Below the pieces are notes generated by a model. That model was not told the DNA's origin and did not search any database. It saw only the letters and a program-made list of their open reading frames with translations. A program made the translations under genes and the position numbers. From Gracilibacillus massiliensis (GTDB lineage Bacteria > Bacillota > Bacilli > Bacillales > Amphibacillaceae): 64,000 nucleotides of DNA. The stretch is from contig NZ_CZRP01000013.1 of the NCBI RefSeq assembly GCF_001458115.1, positions 1,302,001 through 1,366,000 of the forward strand. Direction: 5' to 3'. Positions 8,706 to 18,881 of the stretch are shown here, in pieces (positions within the stretch are counted from its first letter, which is position 1; every line of letters begins with the position of its first letter).

Positions 8706-9401
8706 TTGAGCGATACAATCTTACTAGTTGAAGATGACCATCAGATTCATGAAATAGTTGCTAAGCATTTAACCAAAGAGGGCTACCGAGTTGTTTCAGC
8801 ATTTGATGGTCTTGATGCTATTCAGTTTTTCTCTCAAGAACAAGTTGATTTAGTTATCCTTGATTTAATGTTACCTGCTACCGATGGAATAGATATCTTA
8901 AAAAAAATCAGGAAAGAGAGTATGATACCAATTCTTATTATGTCTGCTAAAGATAGCGATGTTGATAAAGCACTAGCACTAGGCGTCGGTGCAGATGATT
9001 ATATCGGAAAGCCTTTTTCATTAATTGAAATGACAGCACGAATTAAAGCGGCTTTAAGACGTTCCAATCAATATTCACCGTCAAAGTTACAAGCAAACAG
9101 AGTAGAAGTATTTGATCTAATCATTGACTTGGATAATTTCTACGTATTAAAGAAAGGCGAAAAAATGAATTTGACTGCAAAGGAATTTCAAATCCTTAGT
9201 TTATTAGCAACCAACCCAAACCAAGTGTTTACCAAAGGGCAACTTTTTGAAAGGGTCTGGAAAGATACATATTACGAAGATGATAATGTGATCAATGTGC
9301 ATATTAGAAGACTTCGAAAAAAAATTGAAGATGACCCATCTGCACCAACCTACATAAAAACCATCTGGGGAATTGGATATAAAATGGAGTTGAATTCATG
9401 A
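8706..9401 (+). CDS. OmpR-family response regulator (YcbL-like)
   Basis: 231 residues. The receiver domain has acidic residues E9, D10, D11, phospho-acceptor D53 (VILDLMLP) and the conserved K in IGKPF. A winged-helix DNA-binding domain occupies residues ~130-231 (NLTAKEFQILSLLATNPNQVF ... VHIRRLRKKIE). It should be phosphorylated by the kinase encoded next and act on the ABC genes downstream; the three 11-bp-spaced repeats at 10343-10371 are a good candidate target. TTG start with AAGGGGG upstream. The order regulator-kinase-ATPase-permease, and the sizes, match Bacillus subtilis ycbL-ycbM-ycbN-ycbO. Confidence 0.9.
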   Translation: MSDTILLVEDDHQIHEIVAKHLTKEGYRVVSAFDGLDAIQFFSQEQVDLVILDLMLPATDGIDILKKIRKESMIPILIMSAKDSDVDKALALGVGADDYIGKPFSLIEMTARIKAALRRSNQYSPSKLQANRVEVFDLIIDLDNFYVLKKGEKMNLTAKEFQILSLLATNPNQVFTKGQLFERVWKDTYYEDDNVINVHIRRLRKKIEDDPSAPTYIKTIWGIGYKMELNS

Positions 9402-10327
9402 TTTATATTTTAATAGGTATTATCCTTTTTCTACTTATCATAATTTATCAGCAATTTCGGGCAAAAAGAATGTACAACGAAAACCTACGTTATCTTTCAG
9501 AAAAGATTACTACTATCCAAGCCAACCATTCATCTGAACGGATTTTATTAAGAACCGACGACATGCAACTTAGAGAACTATTAGTAGAAATTAATCGACT
9601 GCTTGATTACCATCAATCTTACATAGCTGACAATTATCGAATAAAAATGTCGATGAATCGAATGTTATCTAATATTTCACATGACTTAAAAACACCGCTC
9701 ACCGTAATTTTGGGATATATAGAGACGATTCAACATGATAAACACGATTCCTCTCAAGAGCGTGATGCACTATTGGAAAAGGTGCATGGAAAAGTGATCG
9801 AATTAGCGAGCTTAATTAATAAATTTTTCGATTTGGCAAAACTTGAATCAGGTGACTGGAAATTAGCAATGGATCAGATTCACATCAATGAAACTTGCCG
9901 AAAAGTAATGATCGGATACTATGATATTTTAACGAGCAAAGGTTTTGAAGTAATACTAGAGATCCCTAAGGAGCCGTTTTATATTAAGGCAGATCTATCT
10001 TCCCTAGAAAGAGTCTTGAATAATTTATTATCAAATGCGATTAAATATGGAAAAGACGGAAAAGAAATCGGTTTAGCCTTGTATCAAAAAGATAATTCGG
10101 TATGTATAGATATTTGGGACAGCGGAAAAGGTATTCACCCAACCGAATATCACCAAATTTTCGAACGCTTGTACAGAGCAGGGGATGCCAGAAATTCTTC
10201 TGTGGAAGGAAGTGGGCTCGGCCTTACAATCGCCAAGCGGCTAGTCGATCAAATGAATGGCGAGATTAAATTCTCTAGCACACCTTATCACCAAACGACC
10301 TTCACCCTTATATTTCCAAAAATTTAA
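9398..10327 (+). CDS. Sensor histidine kinase with a single N-terminal TM helix (YcbM-like)
   Basis: 309 residues. One membrane helix (about residues 2-19) is followed by a short linker, the H-box SNISHDLKTPLTVILGY, the N-box NLLSNAIKYG and G-boxes DSGKGI and GSGLGLTIAKRLV. There is almost no extracellular part, so it is an intramembrane-sensing type; such kinases often depend on a partner ABC transporter for signal detection. It overlaps the response regulator gene by 4 nt (ATGA), indicating translational coupling. The input signal is unknown; related Bacillus systems respond to cell-envelope-active peptides. Confidence 0.9.
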   Translation: MIYILIGIILFLLIIIYQQFRAKRMYNENLRYLSEKITTIQANHSSERILLRTDDMQLRELLVEINRLLDYHQSYIADNYRIKMSMNRMLSNISHDLKTPLTVILGYIETIQHDKHDSSQERDALLEKVHGKVIELASLINKFFDLAKLESGDWKLAMDQIHINETCRKVMIGYYDILTSKGFEVILEIPKEPFYIKADLSSLERVLNNLLSNAIKYGKDGKEIGLALYQKDNSVCIDIWDSGKGIHPTEYHQIFERLYRAGDARNSSVEGSGLGLTIAKRLVDQMNGEIKFSSTPYHQTTFTLIFPKI

Positions 10328-10342
10328 ATTCACCTAGGAAGC

Positions 10343-10371
10343 TTAAGAATTTCTTAAGAATTATGTAAGAA
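10343..10371 (+). promoter_or_regulatory. Three direct repeats, likely response-regulator binding sites
   Basis: TTAAGAA at 10343-10349, TTAAGAA at 10354-10360 and GTAAGAA at 10365-10371, spaced exactly 11 bp. Head-to-tail sites one helical turn apart are typical of OmpR-family regulators. They overlap the -35 region of a possible promoter whose -10 is TATAGT (10391-10396), as expected for activation of the ABC genes. Confidence 0.6.
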
Positions 10372-10425
10372 AAAAGACATTTCCCTTTGATATAGTTACA
10401 TCATACCCACAAGGAGGCAATAAGT

Positions 10426-11352
10426 ATGCAATATATTCTTAGAACACACAAGTTAACGAAAACATATCAAGGGAACGAAGTTGTATCAAATGTAAATATG
10501 AATGTCCGAAAAGGGGAAATTTATGGATTTCTTGGACCTAACGGTGCTGGTAAAACTACTGTTATGAAAATGATCACAAATCTAGTAAAACCGACGGAAG
10601 GAGAGATAGAGATCTTAGGAAAAAAGTTACTACCTTCCTCTTTTGAAGTTTTAAAAAGAATGGGGAGTATTATAGAATACCCAATATTCTATGAAAAACT
10701 GACAGCCCAAAAAAACCTCGAGCTTCATTGTGAATATATGGGTTATTATAATAAGGCATCCATATCTGAGACATTAGAATTAGTCAATCTCGTTAACTTG
10801 GAACGCAAATTAGTTAGAGATTTTTCCCTCGGAATGAAGCAAAGATTAGCCATTGCACGCGCAATCATTACTAAACCAGAGTTACTTATATTAGATGAAC
10901 CAGTTAATGGACTAGATCCTCTTGGAATACGCGACTTACGCGACTTATTTTTAAAGCTTAGCAGACAATATGGCATCACTCTGATAATTTCCAGTCATAT
11001 TCTCGGTGAAATAGAACAGGTAGCAGATACGATTGGCGTTATACGGAACGGCAATTTAATAGAAGAGTCTTCCATGGATAAGATCCGCAAAAAACATGTA
11101 GATCACTTAGAACTGTTTATTACGGATTATTCAAAAGCTGCTTTTGTTTTAGAGCATGAATTGAATGTGACTCATTTTAAGGTGAAAGAAAAAGATGGCT
11201 TAATCCATATATATGATAACCAAGTTTCTCAAAACGATATCATTCATGCCATGGTTAAAAACGAAATAGAAATTGGTTCGATTAATAAAAGGAATCAATC
11301 GCTAGAGGACTACTTCTTACAATTAATTAAAGGGGGTAAAACGGATGCTTAA
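10426..11352 (+). CDS. ABC transporter ATP-binding protein (YcbN/BcrA-like)
   Basis: 308 residues. It has Walker A GPNGAGKTT (about residue 38), signature FSLGMKQRL, Walker B LLILDEPVNGLDP and switch histidine SSHIL, in the order of a complete ABC ATPase. The C-terminal ~90 residues form the extra domain seen in BcrA/drug-export ATPases (ends SLEDYFLQLIKGG). It energises export by the ABC-2 permease encoded next, with which it overlaps by 8 nt. The ribosome site AAGGAGG is 8 nt from the ATG. Expected role: removal of, or protection from, membrane-active compounds; the substrate is unknown. Confidence 0.92.
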   Translation: MQYILRTHKLTKTYQGNEVVSNVNMNVRKGEIYGFLGPNGAGKTTVMKMITNLVKPTEGEIEILGKKLLPSSFEVLKRMGSIIEYPIFYEKLTAQKNLELHCEYMGYYNKASISETLELVNLVNLERKLVRDFSLGMKQRLAIARAIITKPELLILDEPVNGLDPLGIRDLRDLFLKLSRQYGITLIISSHILGEIEQVADTIGVIRNGNLIEESSMDKIRKKHVDHLELFITDYSKAAFVLEHELNVTHFKVKEKDGLIHIYDNQVSQNDIIHAMVKNEIEIGSINKRNQSLEDYFLQLIKGGKTDA

Positions 11353-12034
11353 TCTTATAAAATTGGAAATCAAAAAAATGAAGGTTGGAAGTGTTTTACT
11401 CAGTTTTATAGGTATCAATCTCGGTATTATCAGCTTACTACTCCTACTCGGAATTGATCCTGAAGCTGCTTCAGAATTCTTAACAAGTTATGAGAGTGTA
11501 TTCATGTTAATTGAAATGTTTGTAGTAGCGGCTAGTGTCATATATGCATCTGTTTTACTCTCAAGTATGATCATAGAAGAGTTCAAAGATAAAACCATTA
11601 CCGTGTTATTTATGTACCCGGTTAACCGCAAAAAAATACTTTTATCAAAATTGACGATTATAAGCTTCATCACTTTTTTCTTTGTAAGTATGTCTAATAT
11701 TATAGTGTTTTTAAGCTTTTATTATCTAAATACGAACCTTCATTATATTTCAGCTCCACTGACGCAAGATCTATTAATGGAAAAAGCTATTCATATATTT
11801 GTAATTTCCATAGCGTGTGCTGGAATGTCATTGATCCCGTTACTTTTTGGAATGATAAAACATTCCGTATCCGCAACCGTCATTTCATCTATCCTTATTG
11901 TCGCGATCTTATCTTCATCAACAGACAATGGAACAAATCTATTTTCTTTTGTTTTCGTACCTATTATTCTTGGTGTCTCTGGATTTGTTATAGCATATGC
12001 TGTTATCAATAAAGCTGTAAAAGCAGATTTGTAG
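11345..12034 (+). CDS. ABC-2 type transporter permease (YcbO-like)
   Basis: 229 residues with six predicted membrane helices (beginning LLSFIGINLGIISLLLLLG and ending FVIAYAVINKAVKADL). The soluble segment EEFKDKTITVLFMYPVNRKKILLSK after the second helix is the typical ABC-2 coupling loop. It partners the preceding ATPase, overlapping it by 8 nt, with AAGGGGG ahead of the ATG. Size and position match YcbO. It is the last gene of the four-gene unit and is followed by a clear terminator. Confidence 0.88.
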   Translation: MLNLIKLEIKKMKVGSVLLSFIGINLGIISLLLLLGIDPEAASEFLTSYESVFMLIEMFVVAASVIYASVLLSSMIIEEFKDKTITVLFMYPVNRKKILLSKLTIISFITFFFVSMSNIIVFLSFYYLNTNLHYISAPLTQDLLMEKAIHIFVISIACAGMSLIPLLFGMIKHSVSATVISSILIVAILSSSTDNGTNLFSFVFVPIILGVSGFVIAYAVINKAVKADL

Positions 12035-12100
12035 ATTTAGTCAGTTTTTAATTCTGGCCATTCTATAATGTGTTCGTCATTGAAAAATCAATATAGTATA

Positions 12101-12137
12101 AAAACTAGGTAGAGTTATGACTTCTATCTAGTTTTTT
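12101..12137 (+). terminator. Rho-independent terminator of the YcbLMNO-like operon
   Basis: AAACTAGGTAGA (12102-12113) pairs with TCTATCTAGTTT (one G-U), followed by a run of T. It lies about 70 nt after the permease stop. Confidence 0.8.
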
Positions 12138-12218
12138 TATTTATTATCCCTAACTTTTTTCAAAACATATTAAATTTTCAAAGAATCACCTTTATTTTAA
12201 GGGTTATAGATTCTAAAA

Positions 12219-12263
12219 GTAACCGTTACAATCAAAAGTGGAAGGAGGTTGGAAGCGCTTTAT
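12219..12263 (+). promoter_or_regulatory. Operator region of the xylanase gene: inverted repeat and cre-like box
   Basis: GTAACCGTTAC (12219-12229) is a perfect 5-bp inverted repeat around a central base. TGGAAGCGCTTTAT (12250-12263) matches the CcpA cre consensus TGNAANCGNWNNCW except at one core position. Both lie 35-80 nt before the ATG at 12298, in the leader, where CcpA binding would act as a roadblock. Carbon repression is inferred. Confidence 0.5.
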
Positions 12264-12297
12264 TAAAGTAAATATATTATTTGGAGGAATGCAAACA

Positions 12298-15200
12298 ATG
12301 AATAGTAATTTTAAAAAAATGGTTTCATTATTTCTTGTATGTATGTTAGTTATTCAACCAGCAATCATACCATCAGTTGCTAAAGCAGCAGAGACACCGG
12401 ATATTCCTGTACTGTTATACCACAAAATAGTCGAAAACCCATCCAATGAGTGGACAGATACCAGCATTGAGAAATTTGAGAAAACAATGAAATATCTTAA
12501 TGATGCTGGTTACAACACCTTAACAGCGGAACAATATGTAAGCATCATGAAAGGGAATGAGGAAGCTCCTGAAAATCCTATTTTGTTAACCTTTGATGAT
12601 GCAACTCCAGATTTTATCACCAATGCACTTCCTATCCTAGAGAATTATAATATGAATGCTGTTTTGTTTGTTATCTCTGACTGGATTGACGGAGATGCCG
12701 GTATGTCTGAGGAGCAGTTAAAAAGTTTAGTAGATAAAGAACATGTTAGTCTACAAAATCACACGCAATCACATGATCCTGATCTTTGGGGCATGGATGG
12801 CAGTAGAGTAAGTGAAATTACAAGAGAACAAGCCGAGCAAGAAATTTCCGAGTCAAATACTTATCTAAAAAGTATTACTGGTGAAGATCCCGCTCTTATG
12901 GCATATCCTTATGGCAGCTATAATGAAGTGACCAAAGAAGTCAATGAAGCAAATGGTATCTCCTATGCATTTAAAGTAGGATATCCAGATGATGGTGAGT
13001 ATGCTGTGGGACGTCACTATGTAAAGATAGATACGACCATAGAGGAGATTGCAGATTGGATCGGCGGACCTCAGCCTGAGGTGGATTCTGATCCAGAGGA
13101 CGAGCCAAATGATAGTGAAGTAATTTACAATGAAACCTTTGAAAATGGGTTAGGAATAGCTACACAAGCAGGGAACGCACAATTACAACCTGCATCTGAC
13201 GTTGTTTTTGAAGGAAATGATAATGGTAAAACTGTCCATGTTACGAATAGAAGTAATAACTATGACGGGATCGATATACCTTTTACTGATGTAGGGATGG
13301 AAAATGGTAAGACTTACACGATTACTGTGAATGGTTATGTGAATGAAGAGGTAACGGTTCCTGACGACGCACAAGCTTTATTACAAAATGTTGACAGCTA
13401 TAATGGTTTGTATCTGTCTGCCGATTATGTTGCTGGACAAGCTTTTACGTTAACAGGACAATATACTGTTGATACAAGTGTTGATTCTGCTCTTCGTATT
13501 CAATCAAATGATCCAGGCAGCGAAGTACCATTTCATATCGGGAACATCCTAATTACAGGAGAAGGTACTACAGAAGAAGAGGAAGAGGAAGAAGAACCAA
13601 ATCCAGACAGACCTGAAGCAAAGGAATTCACCACGATTGATTTTGAAGACCAAGCACTAAGTGGTTTTGAAGGTAGAAACGGCGAGGAAACGTTAACGAT
13701 CACCGATGAGGCAAATCATACAGAAAACGGTGCTTATGCACTTAAGGTGGAAGACCGAGGGGATACATGGCATGGTCCGTCACTGCGAGTGGAGGAATAC
13801 GTAGATCAGGGACAGGAATATAATATTTCTGCATGGGTTAAATTGATTTCTCCTGATTCTGCAGAATTACAACTATCCACACAAGTAGGAGAAGGTGATG
13901 GAGCAAGCTACAACAACATCCAGGGAACAACCGTTTCCAAAGAAGATGGCTGGGTTAAATTGGAAGGCACTTACCGTTATAGCAGTATTGGAGGCGAGCA
14001 CTTAACTATTTATGTAGAAAGCTCAAATAGTTCGGATACCTTTTACATTGATGACGTTTCTTTTGAACCAACGGATTCAGGCGTCGTCGAAATCGAAAAA
14101 GACTTACAACCTATTAAAGATGTCTACAAAGATGACTTCTTGATAGGAAATGCTGTTTCTGCCGGTGAATTTGAAGGAAAAAGACTCGAACTTTTAAACA
14201 TGCACCATAATCTGGTTACAGCCGAAAACGCAATGAAACCAAGCTATGCTTATGATGAAAATGGCGAAATTAATTTTGATGCAGAAGATGATCTTGTACA
14301 GAAAGCATTGAATGAAGGATTAAACATCCATGGTCATGTGTTGGTATGGCACCAGCAATCCAATGAAAGATTACACTCTGACGAAGATGGTAATCCATTA
14401 GAAAGGGAAGAAGCGCTAGCAAACTTACGAAACCATATTAAAACAACGGTAGAACATTTCGGTGATGATGTGATTTCTTGGGATGTAGTTAATGAAGCAA
14501 TGAATGACAACCCTCCAAATCCATCTGACTGGAAAGCATCCCTGCGTCAATCAGGCTGGTATCATGCAGTCGGAACAGACTTTATTGAAGAATCCTTCAA
14601 GGCAGCCAAAGAAGTCATTGATGAAAATGGCTGGGATATTAAACTTTATTACAACGATTATAATGATGATAATCAAAACAAAGCAGAGGCCATTTATCAA
14701 ATGGTCAAAGAAATTAATGAAGATTATGCAGCAGAAAACAATGGTGAGCTGCTTATCGATGGAATTGGTATGCAAGCACACTATAACTTAAATACAAATC
14801 CGGAGAATGTAAGAAGTTCCATGGAAAAATTCATTTCCCTTGGTGTAGAAGTCGGTGTGACAGAGCTTGATATCACAGGTGGAAGTAATAATGAGCAGAC
14901 AGAGGAAGAAGCAAATGCACAAGCCTATTTATATGCTCAATTATTTCAACTATACAAAGAACACGCTGATCACATTTCTCGTGTCACCTTCTGGGGACTA
15001 AACGATGCAACCAGTTGGCGAGCAGAGCAAAGTCCATTATTATTTGACAAAGACTTACAAGCAAAGCCTGCATACTACGCTGTCGTAGACCCTGATACGT
15101 TTATTGAAAATTATGATCCAATTGAACAAGAAGTTAATCAAGGTGAAGCTTCCTATGGAACACCTGTCATTGATGGAGATATTGATGAAGTATGGAGCGA

Positions 15201-16461
15201 GGCAGCTGAACTTCCGGTCAATCGTTATCAGACCGCATGGTCAGGTTCAACAGGAACTGCTAAAGCATTATGGGATGAAGAAAATTTATATGTTTTAGTG
15301 GAGGTTAACGACTCAAGCTTTGACAAATCCAATGAAAATCCTTGGGAACAAGATTCCATTGAAGTCTTTGTCGATGAGAATAATGGAAAAACTCCTTCTT
15401 ATGAAGACGACGATGGTCAGTATCGTGTAAATTTTGACAATGAAACATCCTTTAACCCTGAAGCAATTGCAGAAGGCTTTGAATCGTCTACACATCAATC
15501 CGGGAGTAGCTACACGGTCGAATTGAAGATTCCATTTAAAACCGTTACACCTGAGAAAGATCATACAATCGGTTTTGATGTACAAATCAATGATGCCGTT
15601 GACGGAGCACGCCAAAGCGCAGCAACTTGGAATGACACTTCTGGGGTGGGATACCAAGATACCACCGTATTTGGTGAGCTAACACTATTGGCATCCGATC
15701 AACCAGAACCAACACCTGAAGAACCGAAAGATCCTGAAACACCAAAGGATCCGGAACGGCCAAATACAACAGATCCAGTCATCACAAAGCCGACAGTAAA
15801 AGATAAGCAAGCAACGGTGAAAGATGACATAGTTGAACAAGTTAAAGAAAATGGTGAATTGATTATTGACTTAAGTGATGAGGATGGTACTGTATCCATT
15901 TTATTCTCTAAAGATCAAGTACAGCAGCTTAAAAAGCAAAATGCTGTTATTACCATTAACAAACAAGATGTAAGTATTCAAATAGCTGCATCTAATTTTA
16001 CAAACGGTAACGAAGCAGTAGAAATCACCCTTCAAAAAATGAAAGACATTGAAGATGCGTTAAGTGCTGTATACGACTTTAAAATTATCCAGGGTAACCA
16101 AGAAATCAGCCAGTTTGATGCTAATGTTACACTTTCATTTAAAGTGGATACAAGCAATGTTACGAACCCTGATCATGTAAAAGTATTTTATTGGAACCCT
16201 GAAACAGAAGAATGGGAATTAGTTGGCGGAAATTATCAGGATGGTGTTGTGACGGTGGAAACCGATCACTTTAGTACATTTACCGTCTTTGAAATCGAGA
16301 ATAGTGAAGACGAAACGGGAGATGAAGAACAACCTTCAGCTGAGCAAAGTCAAAATCAGCTTCCAGACACGGCAACGAACAGCTACAATTATCTATTAGC
16401 TGGATTAGTTGTACTGCTTACAGGTTTGCTATTCTTCATTTATTATAGAAGAAAAGCTTAA
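12298..16461 (+). CDS. Cell-wall-anchored CE4 deacetylase / GH10 endo-xylanase with CBMs
   Basis: 1387-residue secreted enzyme. Signal peptide 1-31 ends in SVAKAA. CE4/NodB deacetylase about 35-250: TFDDA near 97, metal histidines in HTQSH near 155, YPYGSY. A CBM4/9-like module about 270-420 and an acidic linker are followed by a CBM22-like module about 440-590. GH10 barrel about 600-930: [10 protein letters not shown], acid/base Glu in WDVVNEA (~731) and nucleophile Glu in GVTELDI (~855). CBM9-like domain about 945-1135, a Pro-rich linker, a beta-sandwich about 1165-1337, then LPDTA at 1355, a membrane helix and RRKA. It should cut the xylan backbone and remove acetyl groups at the cell surface. 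Start at 12298 fits GGAGG 10 nt upstream. Confidence 0.93.
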   Translation: MNSNFKKMVSLFLVCMLVIQPAIIPSVAKAAETPDIPVLLYHKIVENPSNEWTDTSIEKFEKTMKYLNDAGYNTLTAEQYVSIMKGNEEAPENPILLTFDDATPDFITNALPILENYNMNAVLFVISDWIDGDAGMSEEQLKSLVDKEHVSLQNHTQSHDPDLWGMDGSRVSEITREQAEQEISESNTYLKSITGEDPALMAYPYGSYNEVTKEVNEANGISYAFKVGYPDDGEYAVGRHYVKIDTTIEEIADWIGGPQPEVDSDPEDEPNDSEVIYNETFENGLGIATQAGNAQLQPASDVVFEGNDNGKTVHVTNRSNNYDGIDIPFTDVGMENGKTYTITVNGYVNEEVTVPDDAQALLQNVDSYNGLYLSADYVAGQAFTLTGQYTVDTSVDSALRIQSNDPGSEVPFHIGNILITGEGTTEEEEEEEEPNPDRPEAKEFTTIDFEDQALSGFEGRNGEETLTITDEANHTENGAYALKVEDRGDTWHGPSLRVEEYVDQGQEYNISAWVKLISPDSAELQLSTQVGEGDGASYNNIQGTTVSKEDGWVKLEGTYRYSSIGGEHLTIYVESSNSSDTFYIDDVSFEPTDSGVVEIEKDLQPIKDVYKDDFLIGNAVSAGEFEGKRLELLNMHHNLVTAENAMKPSYAYDENGEINFDAEDDLVQKALNEGLNIHGHVLVWHQQSNERLHSDEDGNPLEREEALANLRNHIKTTVEHFGDDVISWDVVNEAMNDNPPNPSDWKASLRQSGWYHAVGTDFIEESFKAAKEVIDENGWDIKLYYNDYNDDNQNKAEAIYQMVKEINEDYAAENNGELLIDGIGMQAHYNLNTNPENVRSSMEKFISLGVEVGVTELDITGGSNNEQTEEEANAQAYLYAQLFQLYKEHADHISRVTFWGLNDATSWRAEQSPLLFDKDLQAKPAYYAVVDPDTFIENYDPIEQEVNQGEASYGTPVIDGDIDEVWSEAAELPVNRYQTAWSGSTGTAKALWDEENLYVLVEVNDSSFDKSNENPWEQDSIEVFVDENNGKTPSYEDDDGQYRVNFDNETSFNPEAIAEGFESSTHQSGSSYTVELKIPFKTVTPEKDHTIGFDVQINDAVDGARQSAATWNDTSGVGYQDTTVFGELTLLASDQPEPTPEEPKDPETPKDPERPNTTDPVITKPTVKDKQATVKDDIVEQVKENGELIIDLSDEDGTVSILFSKDQVQQLKKQNAVITINKQDVSIQIAASNFTNGNEAVEITLQKMKDIEDALSAVYDFKIIQGNQEISQFDANVTLSFKVDTSNVTNPDHVKVFYWNPETEEWELVGGNYQDGVVTVETDHFSTFTVFEIENSEDETGDEEQPSAEQSQNQLPDTATNSYNYLLAGLVVLLTGLLFFIYYRRKA

Positions 16462-16511
16462 ATTCGAAACACAATAGTACAAAAATGGTAATTATTTACC
16501 GATAGTATTTT

Positions 16512-16606
16512 CTTCACGGGATATATAGCTCGTTTGACGGGATAAGTCTAATTATCCCGTTAAGGGAGAGTGGTATCCAGTGAAGCGAAGTAGTTATCCC
16601 GTGAAG
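16512..16606. repeat. 21-bp-periodic inverted repeat array (5 units)
   Basis: Two units read TT[CG]ACGGGATA (16513-16523, 16534-16544) and three read as the reverse complement type, TATCC[CA]GT[TG]AA (16553-16563, 16574-16584, 16595-16605). Steps are exactly 21 bp within each orientation. Outer arms TAGCTCGTT (16526-16534) and AACGAGCTA (16615-16623) are also complementary, so the block can fold into one large hairpin. A sister array lies at 27116-27252. Confidence 0.75.
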
Positions 16607-16630
16607 CATAATTTGAACGAGCTACCACAA

Positions 16631-16660
16631 AAAAACCGAACAGTGAAGTTCGGTTTTTTT
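16631..16660. terminator. Bidirectional terminator between the xylanase gene and mqo
   Basis: AAAAACCGAAC (16631-16641), loop AGTGAA, GTTCGGTTTTT (16648-16658) with an A-run before and a T-run after, so it can serve both converging genes. Confidence 0.88.
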
Positions 16661-16661
16661 C

Positions 16662-18149
16662 TTATATTTCACGCTCTAGACCTAATGTGTCAGATGTTGT
16701 TACATGTATTTCTTCGATAAGTTCTGGATGATCTAACAATCTTACACCGTAAGATGGAATCATTTTTTTGATTTTAGGCTCCCACTCTTTAATATGATCA
16801 GGGAAACAGTTCTCCATTACTTCCAACATGACGGAGACGGCGGTAGATGCACCTGGAGAAGCACCTAACAATGCCGCAATCGAACCATCTTCTGAGTTTA
16901 CTACTTCGGTACCAAATTGCAGGGTACCTTTTCCATCATCGGTATCTTTGATTACTTGCACACGTTGGCCTGCAACTACGATATCCCAATCTTCACTTTT
17001 AGCATTTGGGACAAATTCACGTAATTCTTCCATTCGCTGCTCTTTTGAAGACATCACTTGCTCCACCAAATATTTTGTTAATGGCATATTCTTAGCACCC
17101 GCCGATAACATTGTAAAAAGGTTATTAGGTTTAACAGAGCTAATCAAATCCATCATCGATCCTGTTTTTAGGAATTTCGGTGAGAAGCCAGCATATGGTC
17201 CAAATAATAATGACTTTTTGTTATCAATAAATCTCGTATCAAGATGAGGAACAGACATTGGTGGTGCTCCTACTTTTGCTTTGCCATATACTTTAGCATG
17301 GTGTTGCTCGACTACGTCAGGATTGTTACATGACAAAAAGAGACCACTCACTGGAAAACCACCGATGTGTTTTCCTTCCGGTATACCAGATTTCTGTAAT
17401 AGATGGAGACTACCACCACCTGCTCCAAGAAAGACAAATTTAGCAGTGTGTTGCTCCACGTTCCCAGTGTCCACATTACGTACTTTTACTTGCCAAGAAC
17501 CATCACTTGTCTGCGTGAGATTGTCCACTTGATGTTTATATTGAACGTTAACATTTTGCTCCTCTAAATGCTCAAATAACTTACGTGTCAATGCACCAAA
17601 ATTAACGTCAGTCCCAGAGTCAATTTTGGTTGCGGCAATCGGAACACCTTGCTGTCTTTCCTGCATGATCAGTGGCATCCATTCCGTTAACTCTTTCGTA
17701 TCCTCTGTATATTCCATTCCTTTAAACAATGGGTTGTTTACTAACGCTTCAAAGCGGTTTTTTAGAAAATTAACGTTCTTTTGTCCTTGTACAAGACTCA
17801 TATGTGGTAAAGGCATAATAAAGTCTTGCGGATTACTTATTAGATTGCTATTTACGAGATGTGCCCAAAACTGTTTCGAAACCTGAAATTCTTCATTGAC
17901 TTTTAATGCTTTACTAATATCGATCGATCCATCTGGCAATTCTTTCGTGTAGTTGAGCTCACAAAGCGCTGAATGACCCGTTCCAGCATTATTCCATTCA
18001 TTGGAGCTTTCTTCTCCTGCACTTCCAAGCTTTTCAAACACAGTAATGTCCCAATCTGGCGCTAGTTCTTTTAACATCGATCCTAATGTCGCACTCATAA
18101 TACCTGCACCAATTAAAATAACGTCTGTTTGCTTATGTGTGTCACTCAT
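16662..18149 (-). CDS. mqo: Malate:quinone oxidoreductase
   Basis: 495-residue FAD enzyme that oxidises malate to oxaloacetate and passes electrons to the quinone pool at the inner face of the membrane. The N-terminal dinucleotide fold [20 protein letters not shown] is followed by [30 protein letters not shown], a hallmark of Mqo. Other family motifs are [29 protein letters not shown] and, at the C-terminus, [18 protein letters not shown]. The length is normal for Mqo. The start at 18149 has GGAAGG upstream; a longer open frame to 18200 lacks a ribosome site. It is monocistronic, with a terminator right after the stop codon. Confidence 0.96.
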   Translation of the reverse strand: MSDTHKQTDVILIGAGIMSATLGSMLKELAPDWDITVFEKLGSAGEESSNEWNNAGTGHSALCELNYTKELPDGSIDISKALKVNEEFQVSKQFWAHLVNSNLISNPQDFIMPLPHMSLVQGQKNVNFLKNRFEALVNNPLFKGMEYTEDTKELTEWMPLIMQERQQGVPIAATKIDSGTDVNFGALTRKLFEHLEEQNVNVQYKHQVDNLTQTSDGSWQVKVRNVDTGNVEQHTAKFVFLGAGGGSLHLLQKSGIPEGKHIGGFPVSGLFLSCNNPDVVEQHHAKVYGKAKVGAPPMSVPHLDTRFIDNKKSLLFGPYAGFSPKFLKTGSMMDLISSVKPNNLFTMLSAGAKNMPLTKYLVEQVMSSKEQRMEELREFVPNAKSEDWDIVVAGQRVQVIKDTDDGKGTLQFGTEVVNSEDGSIAALLGASPGASTAVSVMLEVMENCFPDHIKEWEPKIKKMIPSYGVRLLDHPELIEEIHVTTSDTLGLEREI

Positions 18150-18414
18150 AGTTACCTTCCTTATATAAATAGATTTGTAGAATTTTTTATCCGTTTTCAT
18201 TTTAGATGTAGTATTTTCACGTAAAAAAACAACCTACTATTATTATATATCAGTTATAGGTTAATTTAAAGCTAGGCAGTAAAATGCTGTCATTAATTGA
18301 CGTTTAACGTAAAGAAACTAAAAGAGAGCTTTCACTGAAAAAAATCTACTCTTTTGCATAGTTTGTCCGATCGATTGCATACATATAGAATATCAACTAA
18401 TAAGGAGCTTGATT

Positions 18415-18771
18415 ATGACTAAACCTGTATCGTCCCACCAACTTATTAGATATGTGGTCGGATATGTCTTTATCACCTCTGCTCTCATGAAATTGGTCAT
18501 TAGCGATTTTACTGGTGTGTTTGCTAATTTGGGTATTCCTTTTCCTGAAATGGCAGTTTTAATTGTAGGTATTACCGAATTAGTAGCAGGTCTATTTATC
18601 ATTTTTAATTACTATGTGAAAAGAGCAGTTGTTCCGTTACTAATCATTATGATTACTGCGTTAATTCTAACAAAAATACCTCTACTTGCTTCCGGAATAT
18701 TTCAATTTGCATTTGAAGCAAGATTAGATATTGTGATGCTTGTGCTACTGTATATTCTTTGGAAAAAATAA
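18415..18771 (+). CDS. DoxX-family integral membrane protein
   Basis: 118 residues with four hydrophobic helices (RYVVGYVFITSALMKLVI, MAVLIVGITELVAGLFII, VPLLIIMITALILTKIPLL, IVMLVLLYILWKK). The layout and the sequence around the first two helices fit the DoxX/SURF4-like family of four-TM proteins. Some members work in redox membrane complexes, but most are uncharacterised. AAGGAG lies 7 nt before the ATG at 18415; a TTG two codons earlier is too close to it. Monocistronic, divergent from mqo. Confidence 0.75.
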   Translation: MTKPVSSHQLIRYVVGYVFITSALMKLVISDFTGVFANLGIPFPEMAVLIVGITELVAGLFIIFNYYVKRAVVPLLIIMITALILTKIPLLASGIFQFAFEARLDIVMLVLLYILWKK

Positions 18772-18788
18772 CTCTCTTGCTTTGGTTA

Positions 18789-18828
18789 ATAACAAGCAGT
18801 GGGGGTTTGAAACTCCCACTGCTTGTTA
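18789..18828. terminator. Stem-loop between the convergent DoxX and Gfo/Idh genes
   Basis: AACAAGCAGTGGG (from 18791) pairs with CCCACTGCTTGTT (to 18828) through a 17-bp nearly perfect stem. There is no strong T-run on the plus strand, so termination is likely but not certain. Confidence 0.6.
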
Positions 18829-18881
18829 ACGAAAAATATTAAGAAACTAGCGTCCGTTTATCCCCCACTTCGTTTCTTTGA

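Noticed and set aside
14504-15657. Overlapping frames on both strands inside the xylanase gene
   Set aside because: Out-of-frame shadows of a long, domain-rich gene; no independent signals.
18300-18400. Possible regulatory inverted repeat GACGTTTAACGT upstream of the DoxX gene
   Set aside because: The repeat is short and imperfect, and no regulator or conserved partner site supports it.
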